64,000 bases of DNA from Umezawaea tangerina (GTDB lineage Bacteria > Actinomycetota > Actinomycetes > Mycobacteriales > Pseudonocardiaceae): assembly GCF_003002815.1 (NCBI RefSeq), contig NZ_PVTF01000010.1, positions 62,001 through 126,000 on the forward strand, in the 5' to 3' direction. Below are positions 9,001-16,824 of the stretch, piece by piece. How positions within the stretch are numbered: the first letter of the stretch is position 1; each line of letters opens with the position of its first letter. The notes under the pieces are model-generated. The model was not told the origin of the DNA. It saw only the letters and a list, made by a program, of their open reading frames with translations, and did not search any database. The position numbers and the translations under genes were made by a program.

Positions 9001-9043
9001 GAGTGGACTCGATCTCGGGCGCAGGGGTAATCGTTGTCGTCAC
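6005..9043 (-). CDS. Arabinosyltransferase of the EmbA/B/C family
   Basis: A 1,012-residue GT-C glycosyltransferase that polymerises arabinan of the cell envelope using decaprenylphosphoryl-arabinose. An N-terminal helix is followed by a periplasmic region and about a dozen further membrane helices. The catalytic acidic motif of the family is seen as MSDDDGYYSAMAQN near residue 260. The C-terminal third, after ~residue 680, is soluble and resembles the carbohydrate-binding region of Emb proteins. Translation starts at a GTG at 9043 and the stop overlaps the PAP2 start. It is the first gene of the operon, and the 215-bp gap to the divergent flippase gene should hold its promoter. Which of EmbA, B or C it equals cannot be decided from sequence alone. 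Confidence 0.9.
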   Translation of the reverse strand: MTTTITPAPEIESTPPRRRDGTALRAIVLVAGLLTVVFAGLLPLAPVTVNDPTVQWPLDASAPRSTSLALGAYKPLGLDVRFSCAAVRAAGDPGVVVATIDPAVPAAGERGLVVRTRGDRLVVQGPGVTLLDTTVPTGDCAYQVHGDATGLTVLRDGTEVGHGGVLPDVHSLATTITALGGATTADLDVEVRVDDQFTTSPSTAKIVLMVLLALAAATAVVGLVRMDVRIPLPRSGFRPRLVDIVVPAVMVLWVFLAPMSDDDGYYSAMAQNVPVTGYVGNYYQLFNQGFTPFAWFYYFLAKWQVLGLAPVVLRVPALVFGLVTWFTVRWFVAQAKVLPAAWSRRSPWVDRAARVVLGSAFLVWWLPLDMGVRPEGVVTMCGAIVLLAVAKAVERQRLAPIAVAIGVGGVGFFAHPTGFTVLAPLIAGLPFLIPVLRKDAADWKTVLARTLGVLAPGAVAMIMAFSDGTLRDFVHAQDIFIRLAGQDSWYSEIARYTFLLNASDPMANYAKRAPVLLCLVALVWFVVLVTAARARRVPVPARLSLAGWSTLFAFLLLWFTPSKWTHHFGSFSGIGSAFLALVLVGSIPLARELTRDRKVPLPIVAGAVVSVSAMMALAFHGANKWPYSWLLGIPNPNVSPGVSVVRFDKPYWGIIAIAVVAFLVARRLPHWRKLSVVVAIPTVVVLFFLANITYLVGGFSYATVRTLGTWSPWAANVRDPLATDCGAAEAIDVLDVRGAQPLAALAGQPPVDQSAFAEGRGWFPSSAPPEGRAGELAWGSLVQRPGERIPEQTVGTMTTPWFVLNGGPDATAVLVAGMLGHGNTLVAEYGTTAGKVLSSTPMTDAQDSVMWRDLVLPAAPAGAETVRLVVTDGSMDWGGWLAVTAPSVQRAVALKDYLPKDAAVAVAWQFAFLFPCQRQPELRDGIVEPVSYAVQWGDTATAGISDATWQPVRGGLFGDVLVSQSITNLTAGMHDFPGPFPTQVYQTAARYPADQYTTTHQRKTLFGWEAMS

Positions 9044-9258
9044 TCGTGGTGGTCCTCTGTCGGCCGGATATTCATCGACGAGGCGTGAAGCTAGCGGTGC
9101 CCAATTACGTCAGGAACGTGGTTGCTGGGGTTCCTGCAACGATCGTGTTAACCAGGTGAGGAGCGTGTTACGTACCCGGAACGCGGTCATGACGCTCTCC
9201 GGACCCCCGTTATGGTTCCGGCGACCCCACCTGTCGTCCCCCTGCGGAAGGAGCCGTC

Positions 9259-10545
9259 CTGAGCACGTCTACCAGCGGCGGAACCAGGACCATCGGACTG
9301 GTCGGGGTGTGCGTCGTGGTGTCCGGCCTGCTGGTGAACGCCTACCTGGCCGTGGTCGCGAGAAACGTCACACCCGCCGAGTACGGGTACTTCGGCGCAT
9401 TCTGGTCGCTTTCGCTCCTCGTCGGATTCGGCGCATTTCTTCCGGTCGAACAGGAATTGGCCAGGTTGTCGCCCGCGAAAGCCATGGGTGCCGCGACGAA
9501 GGTCGCGCTGGGGCTCGCCGGGGTGGAGCTGCTGGTCGTCGCGGCCGGGTCCCCGCTGCTGCTCGACCCGCTCGGCGGCCGCCCGTGGGCGGTCGTCGCC
9601 GTCGCCGCGCTGTGCCTGGTGTCGGCAGGCCAGTTCCTCGTGCGCGGCGCGCTCATCGGCGGCGGCAGGCTCGCCTGGCACGGCGGGCTGCTCGTGCTGG
9701 ACACCGCGCTGCGGGTGCTGTTCGCGCTGGGCCTCGGGTTCGCCGTCACCACCGACAGCGCGGGGTTCGCGTGGACGCTGGTCGCCGCGATCGCCGTCGC
9801 GCACCTGCCGGTGCTGTTCCTGCTGCCGCGCGACGGATCCGGTGAAGTGTCCACTTCGGACTTCCTGCGGTCCGCGCTCCCGCTGCTGCTCGGGTCGGTC
9901 TGCGCCCAGCTCCTGCTCAACGGCCTTCCGGTCGTCGTCGCGGCCGTGGCCACCGACTCCGCCACCGCCGGTCGGTTCCTGGCCGCGTTCCTGCTGGTCC
10001 GCGTTCCGCTGTTCGTCGCCGTCCCGCTGCAGACCGCGCTGCTGCCGTCGTTGACGAAGCTCTCCCAGGCGGGCAAGGGACTCCTGGTCAGGGCGCTGGC
10101 CAAGCTGACCGCCGTGCTGGCCGCGTTCGGCCTCGCCGCCGCGGTCTTCGCGGGCCTGCTCGGCCCGTGGGTGGTCCGCCTGGTGTTCGGCGACTCCTAC
10201 GAGCTCGCGGGCGGCGACCTCGTGCTCATGGCGGTCGGCGTCACCGCCCACCTCGGCCTCATCGTCACCACCCAGGCGCTGGTCGCCTCGGCGCTGCACG
10301 CCAAGGTCGCCTGGAGCTGGCTGGCGGGCATCGCGTCCGCCGCCGTGGTGTTCGCCCTCGTGCCGGACCTGCTGCTCCGCGCCGAGCTCTCGTTCCTCGT
10401 CGGCTCCGGTCTCGGCTGGTTCACCGGCATGTTCCTGCTCATCACCTCCGGAGAGGACCGTCGTGCACGACGACCTGGTCATCGCGTTGACCTACTACGC
10501 GCCCTACGTGTCCGGGCTGACCAACTTCGCCAGGGACGTCGCTGA
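9259..10545 (+). CDS. Polysaccharide/lipid flippase-like membrane protein (MATE/Wzx type)
   Basis: A ~428-residue protein of about 12 hydrophobic helices resembling O-antigen/teichoic-acid flippases, with the N-terminal signature ARNVTPAEYGYFGAFW. No ATG or GTG fits the natural N-terminus. A CTG at 9259 lies 6 nt after a good GGAAGGAG and would give MSTSTSGGTRTIGLVG, completing the first helix. A later GTG at 9307 would cut into that helix. The 3' end overlaps the following glycosyltransferase by 83 bp in another frame. A glycolipid substrate is likely, given the glycosyltransferase partner and the divergent emb gene, but it is unknown. Confidence 0.75.
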   Translation: MSTSTSGGTRTIGLVGVCVVVSGLLVNAYLAVVARNVTPAEYGYFGAFWSLSLLVGFGAFLPVEQELARLSPAKAMGAATKVALGLAGVELLVVAAGSPLLLDPLGGRPWAVVAVAALCLVSAGQFLVRGALIGGGRLAWHGGLLVLDTALRVLFALGLGFAVTTDSAGFAWTLVAAIAVAHLPVLFLLPRDGSGEVSTSDFLRSALPLLLGSVCAQLLLNGLPVVVAAVATDSATAGRFLAAFLLVRVPLFVAVPLQTALLPSLTKLSQAGKGLLVRALAKLTAVLAAFGLAAAVFAGLLGPWVVRLVFGDSYELAGGDLVLMAVGVTAHLGLIVTTQALVASALHAKVAWSWLAGIASAAVVFALVPDLLLRAELSFLVGSGLGWFTGMFLLITSGEDRRARRPGHRVDLLRALRVRADQLRQGRR

Positions 10546-11572
10546 GGGCCTCGCCGCGCGCGGCCAGCGCGTCCGCGTCGTCACCACCCGCCACGACCCC
10601 GCGTTGCCCGCGGAGGAGGTCGTCAACGGCGTCCGGGTCTCCCGCGCGCCCGTGCTGGCCAAGCTCGGCAAGGGCACCATCAGCCCCGAGTTCACCCGCA
10701 TGGTCGTCGCCGCGTCGAAGACCGCCCACGTGCTGAACGTCCACCTCCCCATGCTGGAAGCGGGTCTCGTCGCCAAGGGCGCTCGCTGCCCCGTCGTCCT
10801 CACCTACCACTGCGACGTCAGCCTGCCGCCCGGCCTGGTGAACTCCGTGCAGGGCAAGGTGATCGACGCCTCCAGCAAGCTCGCCATGAAGCACGCCAGG
10901 ACCGTCGCCGTCACCAGCGAGGACTACGCCCGGCACAGCCGCCTCTGGCCCTCCATCGCCCCCACCATGGCCGCCATTCCCCCGCCCTGCCGGCCGGTGC
11001 CCGCGGGGAAGCCGTCCTTCCGCGACGGCGACGGCCTGCACGTCGGCTTCCTCGGCCGCATCGTCGAGGAGAAGGGCGTCGAGTTCCTGGTCGACGGCTT
11101 CCGCGCCCTGGACGACCCGGACGCCCGCCTGCTCATCGGCGGCGAGTTCGGCAACGTGGCGGGCGGCAGCGTCATCGACCGCGTGCGCGGCCACGTCGAC
11201 GGCGACCCGCGCATCAAGCTGCTCGGCTTCGTCCCCGACGACCGGCTGGGCGACTTCTACGCCTCCATGGACGTCTTCGCCCTGCCCTCGGTCAACGCCT
11301 TCGAAGCCTTCGGCATCGTGCAGGTCGTCGGCATGCTCGCGGGCGTCCCGGCACTGGCCAGCGACCTGCCCGGCGTCCGCATCCCCGTCCAGGAGACCGG
11401 CTTCGGCGCCCTGGTGCGTCCGGGGGTGGCCGCCGACATCACCGACCGCCTGCGCGAGCTGAGGGACAGCCCGCCGGACAAGGAGTCGGGTGTGGCCGCG
11501 GCGGCCGAGCGGTACAGCGTGCCCGCGGTCCTGGACGCCTACGAGGAGCTGTTCGCCAAGGCGCGCCTGTAG
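10463..11572 (+). CDS. GT4-family glycosyltransferase
   Basis: A 369-residue retaining glycosyltransferase of the GT-B fold. The N-terminal acceptor half begins LVIALTYYAPYVSG. The C-terminal donor half holds the typical VGFLGRIVEEKGVEFLVDGF segment and the EX7E-like motif in PSVNAFEAFGIVQVVG (~residues 276-290). The GTG at 10463 is preceded by GGAGAGG. Because it overlaps the flippase gene, the pair probably acts together on one envelope glycan. Donor sugar and acceptor cannot be predicted. Confidence 0.85.
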   Translation: MHDDLVIALTYYAPYVSGLTNFARDVAEGLAARGQRVRVVTTRHDPALPAEEVVNGVRVSRAPVLAKLGKGTISPEFTRMVVAASKTAHVLNVHLPMLEAGLVAKGARCPVVLTYHCDVSLPPGLVNSVQGKVIDASSKLAMKHARTVAVTSEDYARHSRLWPSIAPTMAAIPPPCRPVPAGKPSFRDGDGLHVGFLGRIVEEKGVEFLVDGFRALDDPDARLLIGGEFGNVAGGSVIDRVRGHVDGDPRIKLLGFVPDDRLGDFYASMDVFALPSVNAFEAFGIVQVVGMLAGVPALASDLPGVRIPVQETGFGALVRPGVAADITDRLRELRDSPPDKESGVAAAAERYSVPAVLDAYEELFAKARL

Positions 11573-11600
11573 AAGCCGTCGTCGGGGCCCGCCGCTCGTC

Positions 11601-11627
11601 CCGGTGGGTCCCGACGACACCCACCGG
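11601..11627. terminator. Hairpin between convergent transcripts
   Basis: CCGGTGGGT (11601-11609) pairs perfectly with ACCCACCGG (11619-11627) over a 9-nt loop. It lies 29 bp past the glycosyltransferase stop and just beyond the end of the minus-strand 33-residue ORF, so it can end both transcripts. Confidence 0.6.
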
Positions 11628-11645
11628 GGTGCGCCGGGGAAGCCC

Positions 11646-11747
11646 TCAGTCCTCGCCCCGCACGATCGTCGGCTCCTCGTCCCACCACTCCCGCGGCGGG
11701 ACCAAGAACTCCTGCGTTTCCGACTCGGTGGTCGACGTCAGCTCCAT
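11646..11747 (-). CDS. 33-residue acidic peptide, unrecognised
   Basis: This short frame encodes a peptide beginning MELTSTTESETQEFLVPP and ending EWWDEEPTIVRGED. A GGGAG precedes the ATG by 4 nt. It lies 46 bp downstream of the WS/DGAT acyltransferase gene on the same strand and stops just before a bidirectional terminator, so it is probably the last gene of that transcript. It is strongly acidic, with a paired-tryptophan motif, no signal peptide and no cysteine. I know no family for it. It could be a small regulatory or precursor peptide, or a chance frame. Confidence 0.45.
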   Translation of the reverse strand: MELTSTTESETQEFLVPPREWWDEEPTIVRGED

Positions 11748-11793
11748 GTTGACTCCCGTGGGCTCTGGAGGTCTTCGACGGTACGGACGACTT

Positions 11794-13116
11794 CTATGCC
11801 CGGTCTACACGCGCTTGCGGCAGGTCGAGCGCGGCCAGCTCCCGGCGCAGCGCCGCGAGCAGCCACCGCGATCCGGAGATCCACGGCTGGTTCGTGTGCA
11901 GGCAGATGTGCACGCCGGTCCGGTAGACCGACAGCGCGACACCCACCGCGTGCCCGGCCGCCACCGGCGCCACCGGGTACATCTCCTTCAGCTCCGCCCC
12001 GTCCAGCTTCAACGGCAGCGCGGGCAGGTGGACGCTGGTGACCACGGCGTCGAACAGCAGCGGCGCGCACCGACCGGCGAACGGCGTGGCCAACCGGTGC
12101 ACCGCGGCCGGGATCCGGTCCGCCAGCAGCGGCAGCGCCCCCGGCCCCCGGCCGGGCCCGGCCGCCTTGTTCCGGTCCATGTCCGCCCGGACCACGCGCA
12201 AACGTTCACGCGCGTCCGACTCGCCGACGGGCAGCTCGCACAGGAACCCCGAGATCCGGTTCCCGGACGCGCCCTTGGGGTCGCGCGCCCGCTGGCTCAC
12301 CGGGATCAGCGCCCGCACGGTCGTCCCGGCGGCCGCGCTGTCGTGCGCCACCAGCCACTGCCGCAACGCCCCCGTCACCAGCGCCAGCAGCACGTCGTTC
12401 ACCGTCCCGCCGTGCTGCTTGCGCACCCGCTGCACCTCGTCGAGCCCCAGCCGCGCCATGACCACCTGGCGGGGCCGCGACGACCGGGTCAGCACGGGAG
12501 AGCGGGTGATCGGCGTGCGGGCGCTGCGCAGCACCGCCGAGGCGATGGTGGCCGTGTTCGCGAACCCCTTCACCGAGTCCACGACGGACGTCGCGAGCCC
12601 GACGGGCTCCGGTTCGCAGTCCTGCGCCGCGGGCAGGTCGCGGCCGAGGTCGTCGAGCAGGCGCACGCCCAGCCCGACGGCCTTCATGCCGTCGCACAGC
12701 GCGTGGTGCAGCTTCACGACGACCGCGAAGCGCCCACCGGTCAGCCCGGTCACGACGTGCAGCTCCCACGGCGGCCTGCTCATGTCCAGCGGCTGCGCCA
12801 TCAGCGCGGACACGAGCTCGGCGAACCTGTCCTCGCCGCCGTGGCCGCGGAGGTGGTGCCCCGTCACGTGGTCCTCGACGGCGAAGCACGGATCGTCCAC
12901 CCAGGACGCCCCGCCCAGCGGCATCCAGGACACCCTGGTCCGCTTGCGCAGCTTGGGGATCTCCTGCGCGCGTTCGCACAGCAGCGCCACGATGCGCGCC
13001 GGGTGCACCGGCTGGTGCGGCGCGAACGTCGCCACCGCCCCCAGGTGCATCGGGTTCTTGTCGTCCTCCAAGCAGAGGAAGGCGACGTCCAGCGGGCTCA
13101 GTTGTTCGGTCGTCAT
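11794..13116 (-). CDS. Wax ester synthase / diacylglycerol acyltransferase (WS/DGAT)
   Basis: A ~440-residue acyl-CoA-dependent acyltransferase that makes triacylglycerol or wax esters for storage lipid in actinomycetes. The active-site HHxxxDG is present as KLHHALCDGMKAVG, and the N-terminus MTTEQLSPLDVAFL is typical of the family. The C-terminal DUF1298-like half includes GHAVGVALSVYRTG. The ATG at 13116 is chosen because the alignment begins there; GGAGG lies 11 nt upstream, slightly far. The enzyme is probably peripheral to the membrane. It shares a transcript with the downstream 33-residue ORF. Confidence 0.88.
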   Translation of the reverse strand: MTTEQLSPLDVAFLCLEDDKNPMHLGAVATFAPHQPVHPARIVALLCERAQEIPKLRKRTRVSWMPLGGASWVDDPCFAVEDHVTGHHLRGHGGEDRFAELVSALMAQPLDMSRPPWELHVVTGLTGGRFAVVVKLHHALCDGMKAVGLGVRLLDDLGRDLPAAQDCEPEPVGLATSVVDSVKGFANTATIASAVLRSARTPITRSPVLTRSSRPRQVVMARLGLDEVQRVRKQHGGTVNDVLLALVTGALRQWLVAHDSAAAGTTVRALIPVSQRARDPKGASGNRISGFLCELPVGESDARERLRVVRADMDRNKAAGPGRGPGALPLLADRIPAAVHRLATPFAGRCAPLLFDAVVTSVHLPALPLKLDGAELKEMYPVAPVAAGHAVGVALSVYRTGVHICLHTNQPWISGSRWLLAALRRELAALDLPQARVDRA

Positions 13117-13234
13117 GTGTCGAAGGTCCTCCGCCGACGGCGTCCGGAATGCCTCCAGACAACCAGACAAGGATGACGGCGGTGAGGCCCGCGCGTGACA
13201 TGAGCGCGACAACCAGGACCGATCGGGTGATGCC

Positions 13235-14146
13235 TCAGGCGAGGTGCACGCGGATGGCCGTCCCGGCCGCGTCCGAGTGGATGCGCACGAGGTCGCACAG
13301 CAGGTTGACCATCACGACGCCGTACCCGCCCCTGGTGTTCGGCGGCGGCTTGAGGCGCCCCACCATGAGGTCGTCCAGCGCACCGCCGTCGCGGACCTCG
13401 CACACGACGGTCGCGCCCTCGCGCCACAGCAGCAGCTCGCCGCCGCCGGTCGCGTGCACGACGCTGTTCGTGGTCAGCTCGTTCACCGCGAGCACGAGGT
13501 CGTCGGCCTTGTCCTCGCCCAGGCCCGCCGCCAGCGCGTGGGCGGCGATGAGCCCGCGGGTCTCGGTCATGTTCGACGCGTCGAAGCGGTGCGTGCGCGC
13601 GGACGACGGCGGGTCGGGTAACGGGACGTTGAAGTCGGTCGCCGTGCGCAGCGGGTCGTCGTAGCGCTCGCTCGGCGCGCGCCTGCCGCCCTCGACCAGC
13701 ACGGGGTGCGTGCGCTCGGCGTCCTTCAGCACGTCGGGGGCCAGCTCGGCGGTGTCGTACGGGCAGAGGATGGCCGCGCGCCTGCCGTCGAACGCGGTGT
13801 TGATCAGGGCCTCGTGCTGCACGCACGCCGGGTACTCGGTGGCCGAGCGGCCCGCCCAGATCGGCTCGCCGACGATCCGCACGGGGGTGGGGTGGGAGTC
13901 GGCGAACTCGGTCAGCACACCGGGGATGATCCGGCCGGGGTTGCGGCCGCCCCGCGTCATGTCGAGGAACTCCACGTCCGCGGCGCGGGAGCCGAGCTCG
14001 CCGCGGATCAGGTCGATCCCGGTCGGCGGCACGGCGACGAGGACGGGCTCACCGGCGGCCAGGCCGTCCAGCACGAAGGGGACGGTACCGGCCACGTACT
14101 GGCCGGGGTCCCGGTAGAACAGGGCTTCGTGCACGAAGTGGACCAT
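13235..14146 (-). CDS. MEDS-domain sensor fused to an anti-sigma-type HATPase
   Basis: A 303-residue soluble protein. The N-terminal ~160 residues (start MVHFVHEALFYRDPGQYV) match the MEDS sensory domain. The C-terminal ~130 residues are a GHKL ATPase of the RsbW type, with N-box VNELTTNSVVHA and G1 box VRDGG. There is no histidine phosphoacceptor, so it should act by binding or phosphorylating a partner protein such as a STAS antagonist or sigma factor. A STAS protein is encoded about 0.6 kb upstream on the same strand, with a GNAT gene between. The ligand of the MEDS part is unknown. Confidence 0.82.
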   Translation of the reverse strand: MVHFVHEALFYRDPGQYVAGTVPFVLDGLAAGEPVLVAVPPTGIDLIRGELGSRAADVEFLDMTRGGRNPGRIIPGVLTEFADSHPTPVRIVGEPIWAGRSATEYPACVQHEALINTAFDGRRAAILCPYDTAELAPDVLKDAERTHPVLVEGGRRAPSERYDDPLRTATDFNVPLPDPPSSARTHRFDASNMTETRGLIAAHALAAGLGEDKADDLVLAVNELTTNSVVHATGGGELLLWREGATVVCEVRDGGALDDLMVGRLKPPPNTRGGYGVVMVNLLCDLVRIHSDAAGTAIRVHLA

Positions 14147-14230
14147 CGCTGGAGCAGCCTCTCGGTGAGGGGTCCCGCCGGGATTGCCCGCTGTGCGCCA
14201 CCTCGAAACCCGGTGGATCTGAGAGGTGCG

Positions 14231-14734
14231 TCATGCCGGGCCCACCTCCCGGCGCAGGCAGACCCTCGTGCTCGGGTCCAGGCCGTGCGCCGCCTCCCGT
14301 GCGACGACCTCCGCCAGCCCCGGCGTCAGCACCTCCACCGGGGCGAACCCCAGCCGCTGGTAGTACGGCGCGTTCCACGGGACGTCCCGGAACGTGGTCA
14401 GCGTGACCGCGGGCAGACCCCACTCGCGGGCCCACCCGTCCACGTGGTCGAGCAGCCGCCTGCCGATGCCGCGCCGCGCCCGGTCGGGGTGGACGCTCAC
14501 CTGCTCGACGTGCGCGCACCCGTCGACCTCGTCCACGGCGACCCACGCCACCGGGTCCGGGTCGGCCGCCACCCACACCCGGCCGAGGCCGTGCAGGCGG
14601 GTCAGCACGTCGAGGGGCAGCGGGTCGTCGTCGGCGATCTCCGGCATGCCGACGGTCCGGAACACCTCGCCGGAGGCGTCCTCAAGGGCTTGCAGCAGGA
14701 CGAGCTCGTCGGCTCGCGCGGTGCGGATCTCCAC
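14231..14734 (-). CDS. GNAT-family N-acetyltransferase
   Basis: A 167-residue acyl-CoA N-acetyltransferase. The acetyl-CoA-binding segment is [20 protein letters not shown] (motif A, R-x-x-G-x-G/A), preceded by a beta-bulge strand and followed by [12 protein letters not shown] near the C-terminus. The substrate is not predictable. It lies between the MEDS-HATPase and STAS genes on the same strand and may share their transcript. It is about 30 kb from the siderophore genes and has no feature of an N-hydroxyornithine acetyltransferase. Confidence 0.82.
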   Translation of the reverse strand: MEIRTARADELVLLQALEDASGEVFRTVGMPEIADDDPLPLDVLTRLHGLGRVWVAADPDPVAWVAVDEVDGCAHVEQVSVHPDRARRGIGRRLLDHVDGWAREWGLPAVTLTTFRDVPWNAPYYQRLGFAPVEVLTPGLAEVVAREAAHGLDPSTRVCLRREVGPA

Positions 14735-14775
14735 CGCGGCAACGTACGCGCGGACCGGCCGCGCGCGCCCCTGGA

Positions 14776-15150
14776 TTACTTGGCCGTCCCCGCCGTCGAC
14801 CGCCTGCCGAGCAGCGCGGCGGCCACGTCCTCGTGGTTGGGCAGCAGCCGGTCCAGGTCGGTCACCGCGATCACCTTGCGCACGTGCGGCGGCGTGCCCG
14901 CCAGGCGCAGCCAGCCGCCCGCGCGGTCGGCCCGCGCCCGCGTGCGCACCAGCGCGCTCAACGCCTGCGCGCCGCAGAACCGCACCCCGGACATGTCCAG
15001 CACGATCCGCGACCGGCCCTCGGCGACCAGGCGGTCCAGCTTGTGCAGCAGCTTGACCGCCGCGGCCTGGTCGATCTCGCCCTTCACCGACACCACCACG
15101 CGGCCCGAACGGTCCGTCTCGACCGCGAGCGTCATCGTCTCCCGCGGCAC
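14776..15150 (-). CDS. STAS-domain anti-sigma-factor antagonist
   Basis: A 124-residue single STAS domain. It has the core pattern [19 protein letters not shown] and [20 protein letters not shown], where the residue normally phosphorylated (Ser/Thr after the D-x-S/T motif) is replaced by Cys-Gly. This suggests either a non-phosphorylated variant or use of a nearby Ser. The GTG at 15150 sits 1 bp after the upstream Ppx/GppA gene; an ATG at 15135 with GGGAG very close is the alternative start. Coupling with Ppx/GppA suggests a stress function. Confidence 0.8.
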   Translation of the reverse strand: MPRETMTLAVETDRSGRVVVSVKGEIDQAAAVKLLHKLDRLVAEGRSRIVLDMSGVRFCGAQALSALVRTRARADRAGGWLRLAGTPPHVRKVIAVTDLDRLLPNHEDVAAALLGRRSTAGTAK

Positions 15151-15151
15151 G

Positions 15152-16108
15152 TCACGCGACCCTGATCTGGTGGTCGACGCGGTCGGGGCGCTCGATCAGG
15201 CTCAACAGCAGTCCCTCCCTGGTGGACCACGGGCAGATCTCGACCACGTCGCGGCCCGCCGTCGACATCAGCGCCTCGGCGACGACCGCGCCGGCGAGCG
15301 ACTGGCGGGCGCGGTGCGCGGAGATGCCGGGCAGCCGGGCGCGCTGGCGGGCCGACCGGGAGGCCAGCCGCGGGATGCAGGCGCGCAGGTCGTCGATCGT
15401 CAGCCGCCGCGGCACGGACAGGCCGTCGCGCTGCGGGCGCGCGCCCGCCAGCCGGGCGAGCTGCTCGAACACCTTGGAGCAGCCGACCGCGCGGCCGGTG
15501 ACCTCCGCGGGCAGCACGTCGTCGATCCGCTTGGTCAGGTGCGAGCGCAGGTCGCGCAGCCTGCGCGGCGACGCGGCCACGTCGTCCAGCCACTCCCTGG
15601 TGAGCGTGCGCGCACCGATGGGCAGCGACCGCGCGAAGTCGGGCGTCTCCGCCTCGCCCGCCGCGATCTCCACCGTGCCGCCGCCGACGTCCATGACGAC
15701 CAGAGGCCCCGCCGACCACCCGAACCACCGGCGCGCGGCCAGGAACGACAGCCGCGCCTCCTCCGGCCCGGACAGCACGCCGAGCCCGACACCCGACCGG
15801 GTCGCCACCTGCTCCATGACGTCAGCGCCGTTCGCGGCGTCGCGGATGACGGAGGTCGCGAACGGCACCAGCGTGGTCACCTCGGCCCGGTCGGCCAGCC
15901 GTCTGGCCTGGCGCACGGCGGACACCAGCTCGTCCACACCCGCCTTGGTGATCCGGCCGCGCTCGTCGAGCGCGCGGTCCATCCGCAGGCGCACCTTGTG
16001 CGAGACCTCCGGGTGCAGCAGGGAGCCCCGTGCCCGGTCCACCACGACGAGCTGAGCGCTGAAACAACCGACGTCGAGCACTCCGACCCGCTCGGGCCTA
16101 CCGGACAT
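15152..16108 (-). CDS. Ppx/GppA-family exopolyphosphatase / pppGpp phosphohydrolase
   Basis: A 318-residue member of the ASKHA-fold Ppx/GppA family, acting on polyphosphate or guanosine pentaphosphate. Landmarks are the N-terminal GVLDVGCFSAQLVVVD phosphate loop, SVIRDAANG, the VLSGPEEARLSFL motif and the second phosphate loop VVMDVGGGTVEI. The ATG at 16108 is preceded by a strong AGGAGG; a longer open frame upstream does not align. The family's usual Gly-Ser/Thr N-terminal motif is GCFS here. Coupled to the STAS gene, it is probably part of a stress module. Confidence 0.87.
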   Translation of the reverse strand: MSGRPERVGVLDVGCFSAQLVVVDRARGSLLHPEVSHKVRLRMDRALDERGRITKAGVDELVSAVRQARRLADRAEVTTLVPFATSVIRDAANGADVMEQVATRSGVGLGVLSGPEEARLSFLAARRWFGWSAGPLVVMDVGGGTVEIAAGEAETPDFARSLPIGARTLTREWLDDVAASPRRLRDLRSHLTKRIDDVLPAEVTGRAVGCSKVFEQLARLAGARPQRDGLSVPRRLTIDDLRACIPRLASRSARQRARLPGISAHRARQSLAGAVVAEALMSTAGRDVVEICPWSTREGLLLSLIERPDRVDHQIRVA

Positions 16109-16284
16109 ACCTGCGCCTCCTGTGCGGTCCCGCGGACCGGGTTGGTGCCCACTCGAGCACTCGATCAAACCCACAGTGTCCCAGGTGGGGCAAACACGGC
16201 CCCCGCCGCGGCCGGCCGGTGGGCCGTGCGCGAACGGGCTTCCCACCAACGGAGCAACGCCGTTACGGCCGGTTCACGCCGTGT

Positions 16285-16731
16285 TCACGGCCCCTGCGGG
16301 CCGCGGTAGGGGAGCGTCTGGCCGTAGACGATGTTGGTGTTCGTGTCCCCGAAGAACGACAGCTCGTCGACGACCCGCTCCAGGTGCGCCATGGACGTCG
16401 CGGCGACTTTCAGCACGTAGCAGTCCTCCCCGGTGGTGCGCAGGCACTCCAGCACCTCCGCCCGCCTCCGCACGACCCGGTGGAACGGCTCGTGCCTGCT
16501 GCCCGCGTGCTTCAGCCGCACCACCGCCAGCACCGCGCACCCCACCCGCTCCAGGTCCACCACCGCCCGGTACCCCGTGATCACCCCCGACGCCTCCAAC
16601 CGCTTGACCCGTTCGGTCGTCGCCGAGGCCCCCAGGTTCACCCGCCGCCCCAGCTCCGTCAGCGGCACCCGCCCGTCCGCCTGCAGTTCCGCCAGGATCG
16701 CCCAGTCCGTCGCGTCGAGACTCTCGGCCAT
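16285..16731 (-). CDS. Lrp/AsnC-family transcriptional regulator
   Basis: A 148-residue regulator with an N-terminal winged HTH (LDATDWAILAELQADG, then SATTERVKRLEASGVITGY) and a C-terminal RAM ligand-binding domain (VLAVVRLKHAGSR to NTNIVYGQTL). It is divergent from a nucleoside deaminase gene, the classical layout for autoregulation plus control of the neighbour. Two matching AT-rich boxes lie in the shared 93-bp gap. The effector, probably an amino acid or nucleobase-related compound, is unknown. Confidence 0.88.
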   Translation of the reverse strand: MAESLDATDWAILAELQADGRVPLTELGRRVNLGASATTERVKRLEASGVITGYRAVVDLERVGCAVLAVVRLKHAGSRHEPFHRVVRRRAEVLECLRTTGEDCYVLKVAATSMAHLERVVDELSFFGDTNTNIVYGQTLPYRGPQGP

Positions 16732-16738
16732 CCCGCGA

Positions 16739-16780
16739 TTTTACCGGGGAAAACCCGGCTGGATCGCTGTTTTGCCGGGG
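16739..16780. promoter_or_regulatory. Paired TTTT(A/G)CCGGGG boxes, candidate AsnC operator
   Basis: TTTTACCGGGGAAAA begins at 16739 and TTTTGCCGGGGACA at 16770. The 31-bp spacing is close to three helical turns, as expected for Lrp-type octamers. These are the only A/T-rich runs in the divergent gap, and the first overlaps the regulator's own start region. Confidence 0.5.
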
Positions 16781-16824
16781 ACATCGCCTTCCCGATTCGA
16801 CCGGCTCTTCCTACGCTGGACCGC

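Noticed and set aside
6044-9088. A 1,014-codon open frame on the plus strand opposite the arabinosyltransferase gene
   Set aside because: The translation is rich in Arg, His, Gly and Gln with no domain; it is the usual antisense shadow of a high-GC gene, and the minus-strand frame is a clear Emb protein.
14231-14734. GNAT gene considered as the missing hydroxyornithine acetyltransferase
   Set aside because: About 30 kb away, in a signalling operon, with no iron box and no similarity to IucB-type or malonyl-CoA decarboxylase-type enzymes.
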